Origin: Loripinus fragilis | Lineage: Eukaryota; Mollusca; Bivalvia; Lucinida; Lucinidae | DNA length: 64,000 bases | Reading direction: 5' to 3' | NCBI GenBank assembly: GCA_964019695.1 | Contig: OZ026515.1 | Coordinates: 135,032,549-135,096,548, forward strand | In this document: positions 10,799 to 20,402 of the stretch, piece after piece | How the letters are laid out: each line of letters begins with the position of its first letter | Numbering within the stretch: position 1 is the first letter of the stretch | Made by a program: the position numbers and the translations under genes | The notes under the pieces: model-generated | Database searches by the model: none | What the model was told of the DNA's origin: nothing | The model's input: the letters and a program-made list of their open reading frames with translations, nothing else

Positions 10799-10946
10799 CT
10801 GTATTAGCGCTAAAAAATCTGTTTTTCGCTGCTTCTCTAAATCGATTCGATTCTGGATTGGACGTCGAACTATGTCCTTTTTTCCACCTTTTGCCCTTAT
10901 TCTTTCCAGTGCGCGGCATGGATTTCATTTTTCCTTTACTCCCCAT
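10799..10946 (-). CDS. RRP12: RRP12-like protein, first coding exon (partial gene)
   Basis: RRP12 is a HEAT-repeat nucleolar factor needed for maturation and export of pre-ribosomal subunits (family knowledge). This exon encodes 49 residues plus one base, starting MGSKGKMKSM, and contains KRWKKGHSSTSNP followed by REAAKNRFFS. This reproduces the basic N-terminal signature of animal RRP12 (KRWKKGHSS, SNP, AA, RFFS). The start at 10946 has a good Kozak context (AAG before ATGG); an ATG further upstream in frame (11021) is less likely because homology begins here. The exon most plausibly ends at a GTATAT donor (GT at 10798-10797), giving intron phase 1. No later exon was recognised to the left, so the remaining roughly 1,200 residues lie outside the window or are missed. 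Intron 1 holds segment K and a 3.6 kb transposon. Confidence 0.78.
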
Positions 10947-11009
10947 CTTGTCAAAACTTTTAAATTGGCATTGATTGATACACAAAAATATATTTATGTC
11001 ATTTTTAAA

Positions 11010-11032
11010 CACGTGCAACAATAACCGGAAGT
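11010..11032. promoter_or_regulatory. E-box and ETS-type site upstream of the RRP12-like start
   Basis: CACGTG at 11010-11015 is the Myc/Max class E-box, and ACCGGAAGT at 11024-11032 is an ETS/GABP consensus, 64-88 bp upstream of the start codon on the minus-strand gene. Both motif classes are common in promoters of ribosome-biogenesis genes. The function here is inferred. Confidence 0.5.
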
Positions 11033-11412
11033 TTACAAAACGCCTCCAATTTGAAGAGCATAAAGGACGACTGTTAGCTCAGCTGTCGTGTTGTTGTGAC
11101 CTCAACTGATGTGCTCAGGGTTGCACTCCAATATTAACTTTTCCATAGACGACAATGTTAACATTTTAACACCATACAAAATTTACCAAACATGCCTCAA
11201 ATTAAAGTATCATCCTTGACGGTTAGTTCAAATGAATTATAACTACATGTACATGTTTCCCAGCTCAGTCCCGCACTATATCCTTTAAACTGGCATATTA
11301 CGAAACAACATATTTCCTCATACAGATAGCTCTTCAAGGGGGTTCAAGAAGCAAAACCCATCTGGTATCAACCTGGTACCGAAATTTAACACCTTGGCCA
11401 TCTGTATCTGTA

Positions 11413-11697
11413 AAAGTAAAGTAAAGTGCTTGTTTATTATTGTGTCACCCCCTATTGAAAGGGCCAGCCATTTCTGACTTATGAGACACCTTAACTTGCC
11501 ACATTTACTTCCCAAATCCCATTCTTTTGCCAGGCACCAGGCAGGCTAGGAATTGGTAACCATTACGTTTACTAGCTGGCGGCTCACCAACCGGCCATAT
11601 CAGAACGAACCCCAATGTCGCCGACACTGGGAATCAGGCGAACCTTCGACCTCCCGCTCCCGTAGCGGATGCCTTATCCACTAGGCTATCGGGACCG
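11413..11697 (-). mobile_element. tRNA-derived SINE, family S2
   Basis: The minus strand begins GGTCCCGATAGCCTAGTGGA followed by TAAGGCATCC (an A box), then GGTCGAAGGTTCGCCTGATT (B-box region), then a non-tRNA body of about 200 bp. A 9-bp TSD, GTATCTGTA, flanks it at 11404-11412 and 11698-11706. Only one copy is in the window. Confidence 0.85.
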
Positions 11698-11897
11698 GTA
11701 TCTGTATCTCGTAGATATCCACCGATGTTTTGTCGATGCACCACCTCTTATGAGGCGTAAAAGGGCGTTATGAATATGGTTTAAAAGTTTATGTACATTA
11801 AAAGTTCATTATATACAAAGCTAAAATCCTGGTGTCTTGTAAAAGAATGATGGTCACTTTCCAACCTCTACGACCGTTGCCCCGCTGTCTTCAAATA

Positions 11898-12957
11898 CAG
11901 TGAGCCACTTTAGTTACGCACCATTTTTTCAGGACCCACATTTTTTGACAAAAATGCTGAAATCGAACATTCTCTATGATAATTTATTTATTGACATTTT
12001 ATCTGTTTGATGACATCGAAAAAAAATATTGGAATCACTCATGCGAATCATTCTGCTACGTCAAAGGCAATTTTGACAAAAATGCAAAAATGCACGTGCA
12101 AGCTGAACGTCTGCATTTTCTATTTTTGTTTTGCGCTAGGCATTATCCATGGTAATCGTTGTGACAGAAAAACACCAAAAACAATTATTTTATTCAAGTA
12201 AAACCCCCTTTTTCGGTCATTGAATTTAGTAACACCGTTACTTTTTGAAAAAATGCTCGTTTTGACGTCATATTAACGTCAGTTACAATAATCAAACAGG
12301 GTTTTCTTCACAAATTGTTTTGTTATGAGTCACTTGTTGACATAGAACTATCAAAACACTAAACCATCTTATCATTGGCACATATTATAGCCTTGGTAGT
12401 AGTGACGTCATCACTAACGTCAACACCATGACGCCAATAAATCCATTATTTTTTTTACGAAAATAAAAGGTGGATACATGGTTGTTTAAAATGAAATTAT
12501 AAAAGAAGTGTTTTGATAACTTGTTTACTCAGAATCATACGAAATTTCAACTAACTTTAAAAAAGTACTAAAACCAACTTTTTTCAAAACTTGACCAGCT
12601 GGGAACCAAAATAGTAAAACATTACAAAAAACGATGAAGTTAACAAACACATTCCAGTCTTAGATATTGCCAAGAATAAATCGGCTCTCATCTCTGGCAT
12701 AGCAGAAATTCGACCCTGAAAAAAGTGCAATGTGATCTGAGTTTCATTCGAGATAATGCAATGTGAAATGGTGTTTTGAGGGTAGTGCACTTAAAGATCC
12801 ATTTTCTCATTCGTTTCTGATCTGATCACAATGAAATTTCAATGGCTCATGCAAATATAGATGCGCTCTACGTTGGTAGTCTCAGAATAAAAATTATACA
12901 TTTTTTTCCGAGTAATTTTACATTTTATAAGTGGTGCGTAACTAAAGTGGCTCACTG
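11898..12957. mobile_element. Non-autonomous Tc1/mariner-like element
   Basis: 26-bp perfect TIRs: CAGTGAGCCACTTTAGTTAC then GCACCA on the left, inverted on the right, each immediately flanked by TA (11896-11897 and 12958-12959). The 1,060-bp interior lacks a transposase frame but contains several GACGTCA/AACGTCA words around 12265-12435. Confidence 0.85.
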
Positions 12958-13075
12958 TAAATATGATTTTTTGCAAGAAATTCGTTATGCAAAACTGTTA
13001 GAAGCCATTGTCAAATGAAGGAAAATTTATGTTCACCTGCTGCAAGGACATCATTGTCGCCGACAGGTCGCGCTC

Positions 13076-13146
13076 TATGCCACAACCACCACCACCTCCA
13101 CCACCACCACCTTCACAACCACCTCCACAATCATCATCACCACCAT
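13076..13146. repeat. CAC/CCA-rich simple repeat
   Basis: Imperfect CCACCACCACCTCCACC-type microsatellite. The histidine-rich frame it opens is not evidence of a gene. Confidence 0.85.
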
Positions 13147-13249
13147 AATCTGAATATTGTCAGAAGACTGAAAAGCTTAAGAAGTGGTGCAAAACGTAAG
13201 AAGACTGAGATCTAATAAACAAAAATGAACCTTTGTCCAATTTGTAATC

Positions 13250-13555
13250 CATGCGTGGATCCAGAAGGGGGACGGGGGTCCGCCCCCGCCCCAGAAAATC
13301 ACAAGTTATATGGGTTTCTATAGAAATTAGCATTTGGACTCCCGCCCCACCCCCCCTGGAAACTGTTGGACTCCCTTCGCTGAAACCTTGGAAAAGTATG
13401 ATTTTCTCTGAAATAAAACCATTGATAAAAATTGGATCCCCAGTGAAAATTAAAAATAAGTTGATGATAAAAAAAAGACAAAAAACATTGTCAGGGCTGT
13501 TTTCTGGCAGTAGGGCCTGGACCCCCAATGACAAAAATTCCTGGATCCGTGCATG
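13250..13555. mobile_element. Family J variant
   Basis: CATGCGTGGATCCAGAAGGG at the left and CCTGGATCCGTGCATG at the right are inverted. The flanks TAATC and TGATC agree at 4 of 5 bases with a 5-bp TSD. The interior differs from the 643-933 copy, so this is a subfamily sharing the ends. Confidence 0.7.
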
Positions 13556-14168
13556 TGATCAATACTTTAGCAGGCGTGACATTCTGCGAAGACACATGGA
13601 TGGAATGTTCATGGTAGCATGAAAGAGACAACCCCATCTCAACCATCGAAAGAATTGACAAATATGACTTCAGAATCCATTTTCTGTGATGGTGAGTGGA
13701 CCCAGTGGATCCGGGAAAACGGAGTGGACTAGAAAATAGTGAGTACGATCTGTTACTTGCTCGCTAGAACAATCCCCACCGGAAGGAATCTAATGGTGCT
13801 TTGGACAACATATGACCTTAGCAACGGAAATAAAAAAAATACATGTACGTTTAATTGAGATTTGTTATTCTAAAATGTTCTTTTCCATTAACGTATATAT
13901 AGGATTTTTTTTATCATTTTCATGACCGACGAAAGTGCTCATTTTTAAAGGATACAGAATGAGAATATACCAATTTAACAAAATAATTATTCAATAAGAA
14001 GGAGTAACTAACATAACCATATGTATAAGTACTCCTAAAAGCGCACGTTATCAAAAAGTGAAGACCCAGAATAAACACGCATTATATGGCTGTTTAGCAC
14101 GGTCGATGCCACTGCGTTGCTGTGGAGATGCTTGCAATTGTACTGCGCGCACATCGGCGTTCTGCAAT
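13556..14168. other. No recognised gene
   Basis: AT-rich sequence. I saw no coding motif or repeat family shared with the rest of the window. Confidence 0.35.
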
Positions 14169-14169
14169 C

Positions 14170-14216
14170 TTTTTTTTTTCTTTTTTCTTTTTTTTTTTGG
14201 GGGGGGGGGGGGGGGG
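14170..14216. repeat. Poly-T followed by an 18-G run
   Basis: T-rich tract with single C interruptions, then G at 14199-14216. It is the same T-then-G arrangement as at 4501-4535. Confidence 0.9.
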
Positions 14217-14767
14217 ACGCCATGAGAAAGCTGCTCTGGTATGACAGGGATTTATGGCCAGGAAATACCACAATATTGCACACTGCAGACCTCGAGCCCA
14301 GTATTAATGTTTATTGGGTCCGAGTGCAGACCGACCCACGACACGGCTGGAAAGAGCCACAGAACAATTACAGTCACAAGCCATCATGAAGACAAAGTAG
14401 GCCTAAAGAAACCAGCTCTCTCTCTCTTCCCAATAAAGAAAAATGCAGAACGCCGAGATGCGCGGCTGACGTAGGCACTGGCATTGAAACGTTTACAAGT
14501 GCGAAAACATTGCATTAGATCTAAAATATTAAATATTAAAACTCGAAGCTTTCGAGATATTTTGACCAGCTTTTGGTAGGTCACAATCGTTTAGAACGCG
14601 CATCTGAAGAGTAGTGCGTTTTCATTGGACATGAGTATACATTAAAATAAAGTAGGCTATTTAAAACCCATAGATCTATTTGAGGTTAACATTTTGAAAA
14701 ACGCAAGAAATAAAATAATTATTGCGGTAGGCTTTTTATAACTAAGAACAACTACTAGCTAGGCTAT

Positions 14768-15065
14768 GAGGGTCTGGATGGGGGGTGGGGGGTCTGGTAT
14801 TCACTATTCATTAAAAATTTAGCCCATTATTCATCTCATTAAAATTTTGGGTTATTCATTAAAATAAGACCAATTATTTATTATAAGTAAGAAAGGTGGC
14901 AAAGAAATCTGATTATTCACTATTCATTATTTTTTTCATCAATTCATTAAAAAATAGGTTTATTCATTATTTTTTAGGCTCTCATTATTCACTATTCATT
15001 ATTTTTTTGGCTCATTATTCACTATTCATTATAAAAAGGGGCCATTATACCCCATCCAGACCCTC
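14768..15065. mobile_element. TIR element with ATTCACTATTCATTA arrays
   Basis: The perfect 16-bp TIR GAGGGTCTGGATGGGG / CCCCATCCAGACCCTC is flanked by GGCTAT at 14762-14767 and 15066-15071 (6-bp TSD). The interior consists of irregular tandem copies of ATTCACTATTCATTA. It lies about 320 bp upstream of the HSF-type gene. The superfamily is unknown to me. Confidence 0.85.
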
Positions 15066-15342
15066 GGCTATTTGATCAAACGGATTTATAAGATTACAAT
15101 TTTATCATGCCCTCACAGGGAGGTGCCATCATTTCCCTTCTTTCCTTGAAATAAGACTGTTCCCTCCGGCTCCCCGAGAATAAAGAAGTTTTCTTATGTC
15201 CCTGTTCCTCAAATTTTAGCTTTGTTCCCGTGTCCCCTGAAATAGATGTTCTTTTTCACTGTTCCCCAAAACCCCTCGTTTACAAAGCGTACCAATTAGC
15301 GGAATGTTTTCAGCACGCAGAAGACAAAGAATATCCGATTGA

Positions 15343-15348
15343 TATAAA
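15343..15348 (+). promoter_or_regulatory. Possible TATA box of the HSF-type gene
   Basis: TATAAA lies 44 bp upstream of the first in-frame ATG, implying a very short 5' leader that would favour the second ATG at 15411. This is a weak single-motif call. Confidence 0.2.
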
Positions 15349-15386
15349 CAAAAGGCACGTGACCAAACGTCACATTCGACGTAAAC

Positions 15387-16436
15387 ATGCCTTCGCCGTT
15401 CATAACAAACATGGATGACAACTCAAAGAAAAGAATTCGTCTCATTTTCAACCCAAAGGACCACTTTCCAGCAAAGTTATATGACGTATGCAATGACGGA
15501 CACTTGGTAAAGTGGAACCGAAATGGATCAATCTCCGTTATAGACGAAGAGGCATTTGAGAAGCAAGTTATGGATCTGTATCCTGGATTTCTACAAATTC
15601 CAAATTTTCTAAATTTTAGAAGATTGTTCCGTGAGTATGGATTTGAATGGGTTATCAATCAAGATGACATCCTTGAATTTTCTCACCCATTATTTGTCCG
15701 AGGGAGAAGACAACTATTACCTGACATCAGAACGCGTCGAAAATCTTTTCACAGCACTGCACGTCCAACAACAGAGTCTTCTGACATCATTGAAACTGAC
15801 CCAGATAAGCGATATTCAACAAGGAAGCGGAGAAGGACGAAACATTTCAATACAAAAGATGATAGCGCACAATCAGTTGACATACAAGCTGGTGGAGAAG
15901 GCAACATTTCGGTGCCTAACCTAAACACGAGTGCGTTCGTGCAAACACCGTTATCACAAAATGGATTTCGAATCGCCCCGCCACCAAAAGTTCAGAAACC
16001 GGAAGTAAAGAGAGAAGATACACGAATCATCCAACAAAACTTTGTACAAAATGAACTAACCGAGGAAGAGTTTATGCACTGGATTGCAAGACAGAGAAAA
16101 ATTGAAAGACCCAAAGAAGAAACACCACAGACTGTGAGTAAGGATTTTGTTTGGATGTATTATGACAATAATGGGGCAAGACCTGAATTTGTGAGCAACA
16201 ATGATGGGCAACTAGTACTTACACCAACTGTGAAAAAAGAGCCAATTGACAATAATGATGAAAAGCCAGCGACTGGAATTCCATGCGGGATGTGTAAGTG
16301 TTGTGTGGCAATGAGTTTGCTGTCAGCTGAAAATAGTTTAACAGATGAATCGTTTATGGTCGATTTAGACTCAGATGTGGAAGTGAGTGAGATTATTGTT
16401 GAAGAAAATAACACAGCTTCACCATCAAGGGCATAA
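15387..16436 (+). CDS. HSF-type DNA-binding domain protein, intronless
   Basis: The 349-residue product is an HSF-family transcription-factor-like protein expected to bind DNA in the nucleus. Residues about 26-118 form an HSF-type winged helix: FPAKLYDVCNDGHLVKWNRN, an IPNFLNFRRLFREYGF recognition-helix region, then EFSHPLFVRGRRQLLPDIRT, the wing and end of the domain. The recognition helix departs from canonical SFVRQLNMYGF, keeping F, one R and YGF. There is no clear heptad-repeat trimerisation domain after it, so it resembles divergent HSFY/HSFX-like proteins rather than HSF1. A CGMCKCC cysteine cluster lies at 300-306, followed by an acidic, serine-rich tail that could activate transcription. 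Either ATG (15387 or 15411) is possible; 15411 (AACATGG) has the stronger Kozak context. Lack of introns in a transposon-rich region suggests retrogene origin, or the single-exon form seen in some HSF-like genes. Confidence 0.88.
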   Translation: MPSPFITNMDDNSKKRIRLIFNPKDHFPAKLYDVCNDGHLVKWNRNGSISVIDEEAFEKQVMDLYPGFLQIPNFLNFRRLFREYGFEWVINQDDILEFSHPLFVRGRRQLLPDIRTRRKSFHSTARPTTESSDIIETDPDKRYSTRKRRRTKHFNTKDDSAQSVDIQAGGEGNISVPNLNTSAFVQTPLSQNGFRIAPPPKVQKPEVKREDTRIIQQNFVQNELTEEEFMHWIARQRKIERPKEETPQTVSKDFVWMYYDNNGARPEFVSNNDGQLVLTPTVKKEPIDNNDEKPATGIPCGMCKCCVAMSLLSAENSLTDESFMVDLDSDVEVSEIIVEENNTASPSRA

Positions 16437-16514
16437 ATTTCAGCCACTGCAAGCCTACAATGAGCTCTATAAACAAGAGGAGGGAAACCTGATTTGGAAT
16501 TTTTAACCCTTAGC

Positions 16515-16740
16515 CCGCACCTATCTTTTGTCCTGAAAATGTCTGATTTTCATGTCTGCTGCACATATTCAAGTGCACTTCAGACCCCGGGCTTCAGACT
16601 AGATTTTTCATGGAAGCAAACAATATGAACCCCCAATTCAGCAGTGTGATCTGGGTTCATATTGTCTGCAATATAGGCTATCTAAGAACATAAGTACACA
16701 AGAGGAAAAGATGACAAAAGTTGTGATGTGCATGCTAAGG
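16515..16740. mobile_element. Hairpin-core repeat, family B2
   Basis: Shares with 17950-18180 and 42780-43015 the order GTCCTGAAAATGTC, TTCAAGTGCACT, ATGGAAGCAAACA, an inverted GATC core, then TTGTCTGCAATATAGGCT and AACATAAG. Here the core hairpin is degraded. Confidence 0.65.
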
Positions 16741-16922
16741 GTTAAGTGTCTTTTGTTGTATTCCTTAGTCATAATGCACTCAGAATGGTCAAATGAAGTT
16801 TTGGTCATTCAGATTGAATATAAATACATGTATGGTTGTGGAAGCATTATTATTTTAACCCTAAGGCCTTATCCTGCTAATATTTCCCCCCCCCCCAGAT
16901 AAGGTTGTCTGCTTTCTAATTG

Positions 16923-17007
16923 TATCAGGGAAGCAAACACTATAAATCCAGATCAGACTGCTCCTAAGGGGGCAGTCTGATCTGCGTCCATATTGTTTGC
17001 AATACAG
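16923..17007. repeat. B2-type hairpin core
   Basis: GATCAGACTGCTCCTAAGGG is followed by GGCAGTCTGATCTGCGTCCA: a stem of about 15 bp inside GCAAACACTAT/ATATTGTTTGC arms. Confidence 0.75.
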
Positions 17008-17011
17008 GCTG

Positions 17012-17246
17012 GGCCAAATAAAAGAAATACCTGTATTTTGGGTAACCGGACCCTACCTAAATTTACTGTTGAAACCTAGAATTTTTTTGAGGTTTTCTGG
17101 AAAAATTATAATTTTATGCATTTTGAAAGGCATTTCGCCTTTCAAAATGCATAAATTACAATTTTTTCCTGAAAAAAAATGTGTGCCTACCCTACCTTAA
17201 ATTTCCAGACCTGTTACCCGAAACACACTTATTTCTTTATTTGGCC
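17012..17246. mobile_element. Palindromic MITE, family D
   Basis: The outer ends GGCCAAATAAA and TTTATTTGGCC are inverted. The inner halves contain TTTATGCATTTTGAAAGGC and its inverse, so the whole 235 bp can fold on itself. Other copies: 18183-18430, 22490-22690 and 27008-27273. Confidence 0.85.
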
Positions 17247-17252
17247 AGCGAG

Positions 17253-17385
17253 CTGAGGTGAGTTCAACAATGCAAGAGCTCGCCGAGCGCTCGTTGATTG
17301 GTACCTATCTTTATTCATATTTTGTAAAGCCCGACACCAGTACAACGAGCGCTTGAAAGCGCTCGCATTGTTGAACTCGCCTCAG
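17253..17385. mobile_element. Palindromic MITE with CTGAGGYGAGTTCAACAATG ends
   Basis: CTGAGGTGAGTTCAACAATG near the left is inverted as CATTGTTGAACTCGCCTCAG at the right. GAGCGCTCG words near the middle also pair. Single copy, 133 bp. Confidence 0.75.
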
Positions 17386-17469
17386 ATGATTGTTGTCATG
17401 AATAGCTGGAAAGGGGTTAATTCAGACACAGAAATTTTTCAGATTTGACCTTTTTTAATGCAAATATTG

Positions 17470-17488
17470 TGTGTGTGTGTGGGGGGGG
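17470..17488. repeat. (GT)n followed by G8
   Basis: GTGTGTGTGTGTGGGGGGGG. Confidence 0.85.
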
Positions 17489-17563
17489 TCCTCTCAGGAT
17501 TAATTAGATCAAGGCAAACATTAAATCTCATTTGAGCTACTGCTGTAAATACCTCAATCTGAT

Positions 17564-17696
17564 CACAGGAGCTTGAAGTGCGGTCCTTATATCGCCTCAA
17601 AACCAAAAGCTCACGATGTCATTACGTAGTGACACCGAGAGCTTTTCGTTTTGATGCTAAATAGGTAGTATAAGGACCGAACTTCAAGCTCCTGTG
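17564..17696. mobile_element. MITE, family Q (short copy)
   Basis: The ends CACAGGAGCTTGAAGTGCGG and, inverted, CGAACTTCAAGCTCCTGTG are flanked by ATCTGAT and ATCTGAC (7-bp TSD with one mismatch). The 133 bp is nearly one imperfect palindrome centred on TCATTACGTAGTGAC. A larger relative is at 25366-26251. Confidence 0.85.
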
Positions 17697-17949
17697 ATCT
17701 GACAAAGAGCAAAGAGCCAGATCAGGCTTCACATCTGTAATGTCTGATTATTGCATTTGTTGTTCCATGCAAAGACAGTATACAGTATAGACATAATTTT
17801 TTGCCATATTGATCACAGAATTTTAATGACCATATCTGACTTAATAAGAGCACTGTGGGCATCACTGTTTCAATATTCTGTACCCTCTTTAGGAAACAGT
17901 GTAGATCCATATCAGCTAGCGGATCAGGCTGGTGAATCCATATTAGTCC

Positions 17950-18180
17950 TTATTTTGCCAATATTTTTGTCCTGAATGTCATCTGCTTTTTACATCTGCT
18001 GAATATATTCAAGTGCATCAGACAAGATTTTATCATGGAAGCGAACGCTATGAACCCTGATCAGACTGCTCCCATGGGAGCAGTTTGATCTGGACGTGGT
18101 CCATACTTATGCAATATAGGCTACATAAGAACATAAATAGATGAGATAAGTTGTGACTGGTGGGAAAAGATTACACTGCT
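17950..18180. mobile_element. Hairpin-core repeat, family B2
   Basis: Core GATCAGACTGCTCCCATGGG then AGCAGTTTGATC, flanked by ATGGAAGCGAACGCTATGAA and the GCAATATAGGCTACATAAGA end. Confidence 0.75.
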
Positions 18181-18182
18181 AA

Positions 18183-18430
18183 GGCCAAATAAAATAATAA
18201 TTGTGTTTCAGGTAACGGGTCTGAAATTTTAGGTAAGGTAGGCACATATATATTTATTTATTTTTTTTTTTTCTTGAAAAAAATATATTTTTATGCATTA
18301 ATTTTAAGAAATGCCTTTCAATATGCATAAAATTTTGTTTTCTCCAGAAAACCTGTAAAAAATCTAGGTAACACCAGTAAATTTAGGTAGGGTCAGGTTA
18401 CCCTAAACACAGGTATTTATTTATTTGGCC
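18183..18430. mobile_element. Palindromic MITE, family D
   Basis: GGCCAAATAAAA start and TTATTTGGCC end, in the opposite internal orientation to the 17012 copy. Confidence 0.8.
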
Positions 18431-18940
18431 TAAGTTCATATAGTACTCAATAATATGAACTTATATTCATGAGCATGTGTGCTTATCAGGTTGAATATGA
18501 CAGTGATTTTATTTGGGATTTTAGGAAGCTACCTTTTCCTTCACATTTGGGAAAATATTTTATTAAAATTGGAAAAATACGTGCTAAAATACATAAAATT
18601 GGGAAAATAAAGGCCATTTTTGGATTGGGAATGACTCCCATATAAGGCTGTAAAAATGGCCAAATAAAATCACTGTATGGTATATATAGTCTATTTGACT
18701 GTCTGAACAGAAAATAATGTAAACCCTGATCAGACTACTCATTGATTCAGATGCAGACTGATCTGAGTTTCCACTGTTTGATCAGGTCAATCATCTACCT
18801 GTATGGTTAGGGTAAATATGGTAACAGTTTTTTTTTTGTGAAAGCTCTTTATCTGCTTTAATGATGTCTGTTTAAACACAAAAGAACTCAGATCAGGCCC
18901 AACACAATGTTGGGCCTGATCTGGATCCAAACTGTTATAG

Positions 18941-19133
18941 GGGAGCGCAGTGGCTCAGTGGTAGAGTGCTTTACTCGAGACCGAAGGGCCCCGGGTTCGA
19001 ACCTCACCAGCATCACTGTGTTGTGGTCCTTGAGCAAGACACATTTATCCTAGCTTAGTACTGGTTCAACCCAGGAAGACCCGTCCCTGTTTAACTGAAA
19101 GATTGTTGATGGGACGTAAAGAATCAAATCCAA
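18941..19133 (+). mobile_element. tRNA-derived SINE, family S1
   Basis: GGGAGCGCAGTGGCTCAGTG start, A box, intact B box (GGTTCGAACCTC) and a GACGTAAAGAATCAAATC tail. AACTGTT on both sides may be the TSD. It inserted next to a B1 hairpin (18890-18936). Confidence 0.88.
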
Positions 19134-19549
19134 CAACTGTTTGCCAGTCTGATAGTATTCCTGAAGAAATTTCCTGAAAAAAATATTTTGAAAAAAAATA
19201 CTCAATATGCATTTTGATATTTGATGTTCTAACACTAATCAGTGATTCATTGGTTGATAAATCACTGCACATACTTGCATGACCTCATTCTGCCTCTAGT
19301 GATATAATAAGCAACACACCACTGTGAGTAAAAATCTATTTCTTAAATCAGCTTTTTGGCTGATCATGATTTTGAAGGTCTTCATCATTTGATAAAATTA
19401 CTTCCAGAAATATTGCTTCTATTAAATTGATAAGTCTGTTGATGCTTAAGTTAGGCAATCTAGGGTAGTCTCCCTGCTGTAGCAGGCTGCTAGGTAACTT
19501 TTTAATGTTTGTTTTGTCATCCGCTGATATTTTCAAAATTAACCCATCA

Positions 19550-19655
19550 GTGTCAAAAAGTTTGGATCCAGATCTGAGGCCCGACATTTTGTCTGTCCTG
19601 ATCTAGACCCAAACTGTTTTTTTGCAACTTGGTTATCAGCAGATGACGCTAGCAG
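19550..19655. repeat. B1 hairpin core
   Basis: GATCCAGATCTGAGGCCCGA, then GTCTGTCCTGATCTAGACCC, then GGTTATCAGCAGATGAC. Confidence 0.65.
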
Positions 19656-19904
19656 GCAAAGTGTCTATAGAGATATTTGCCTCACTTTGACAAGCAAATT
19701 AGACAGTATAGTGTTATGATCTTTGGAATCCAATTTTCACAGCATTCCAATATGTTGCCTGCTGATTCCCCAGGCATTTATTTGGAAAATAAAGGTCTAA
19801 ATTGAGCTAATAACAAAGCCTTGTCTGGTCAAACCAACTAAAGCCAGTGCATGAGATTTTGGTACTTATCACATAGACGACAAGCAAAAGCTCAGATGAG
19901 CCTT

Positions 19905-20402
19905 TATGCGCAGATCCAGAGTTTTGCCATAGGGGGTCCAACTTTTTTTTTATAAGGGGAAAGATTTGTTTGTTTGATTTGATTCTTTATGTCCCATCAA
20001 CAATCTTTCAGTTCAACAGGGATGGGTCTTCCTGGGTTGAACCAGTACTAAGCTATGATAAATGTGTCTTGCTCAAGGACCACAACGCAGTGACCCCCGT
20101 GAGACTCGAACCCGCAACCCCTCGGTCTTGAGTCAAGCACTCTACCACTGAGCCACTGTGCTCCCTAAGGGGAAAGAGGATCCTTGGAAATAGCACTAAA
20201 AGCGGGCCATAATTGGCCCACCAGCGAAATGCCATTTAAATGATGTTTTGCTGGCAGGCCTATGATGGCCCAAAATTGAATGCTGGCTTGACAGCTTTGT
20301 GATTTTTCAGGGGATCCGGACCAGTATTGCTAAGAAACCCTATTTTTTGTGATTTTTCAGGGGGGGGTCCAGGCCTCCTGTCCCCCCTTTGGATCCGCCC
20401 AT
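19905..20402. mobile_element. Family J element split by a SINE
   Basis: Ends TATGCGCAGATCCAGAG and TTTGGATCCGCCCATG. The interior has the GCCATTTAAATGATG hairpin region and TTTGTGATTTTTCAGG words of the family. The S1 SINE at 19965-20166 interrupts it. Confidence 0.8.
19965..20166 (-). mobile_element. tRNA-derived SINE, family S1, nested in J
   Basis: Full-length 202-bp copy flanked by a perfect 11-bp TSD, AAGGGGAAAGA (19954-19964 and 20167-20177). The duplicated bases are J sequence, so the SINE came later. Confidence 0.93.

Noticed and set aside
13015..13215. Histidine-rich small protein
   Set aside because: The frame is created by a CAC/CCA microsatellite.
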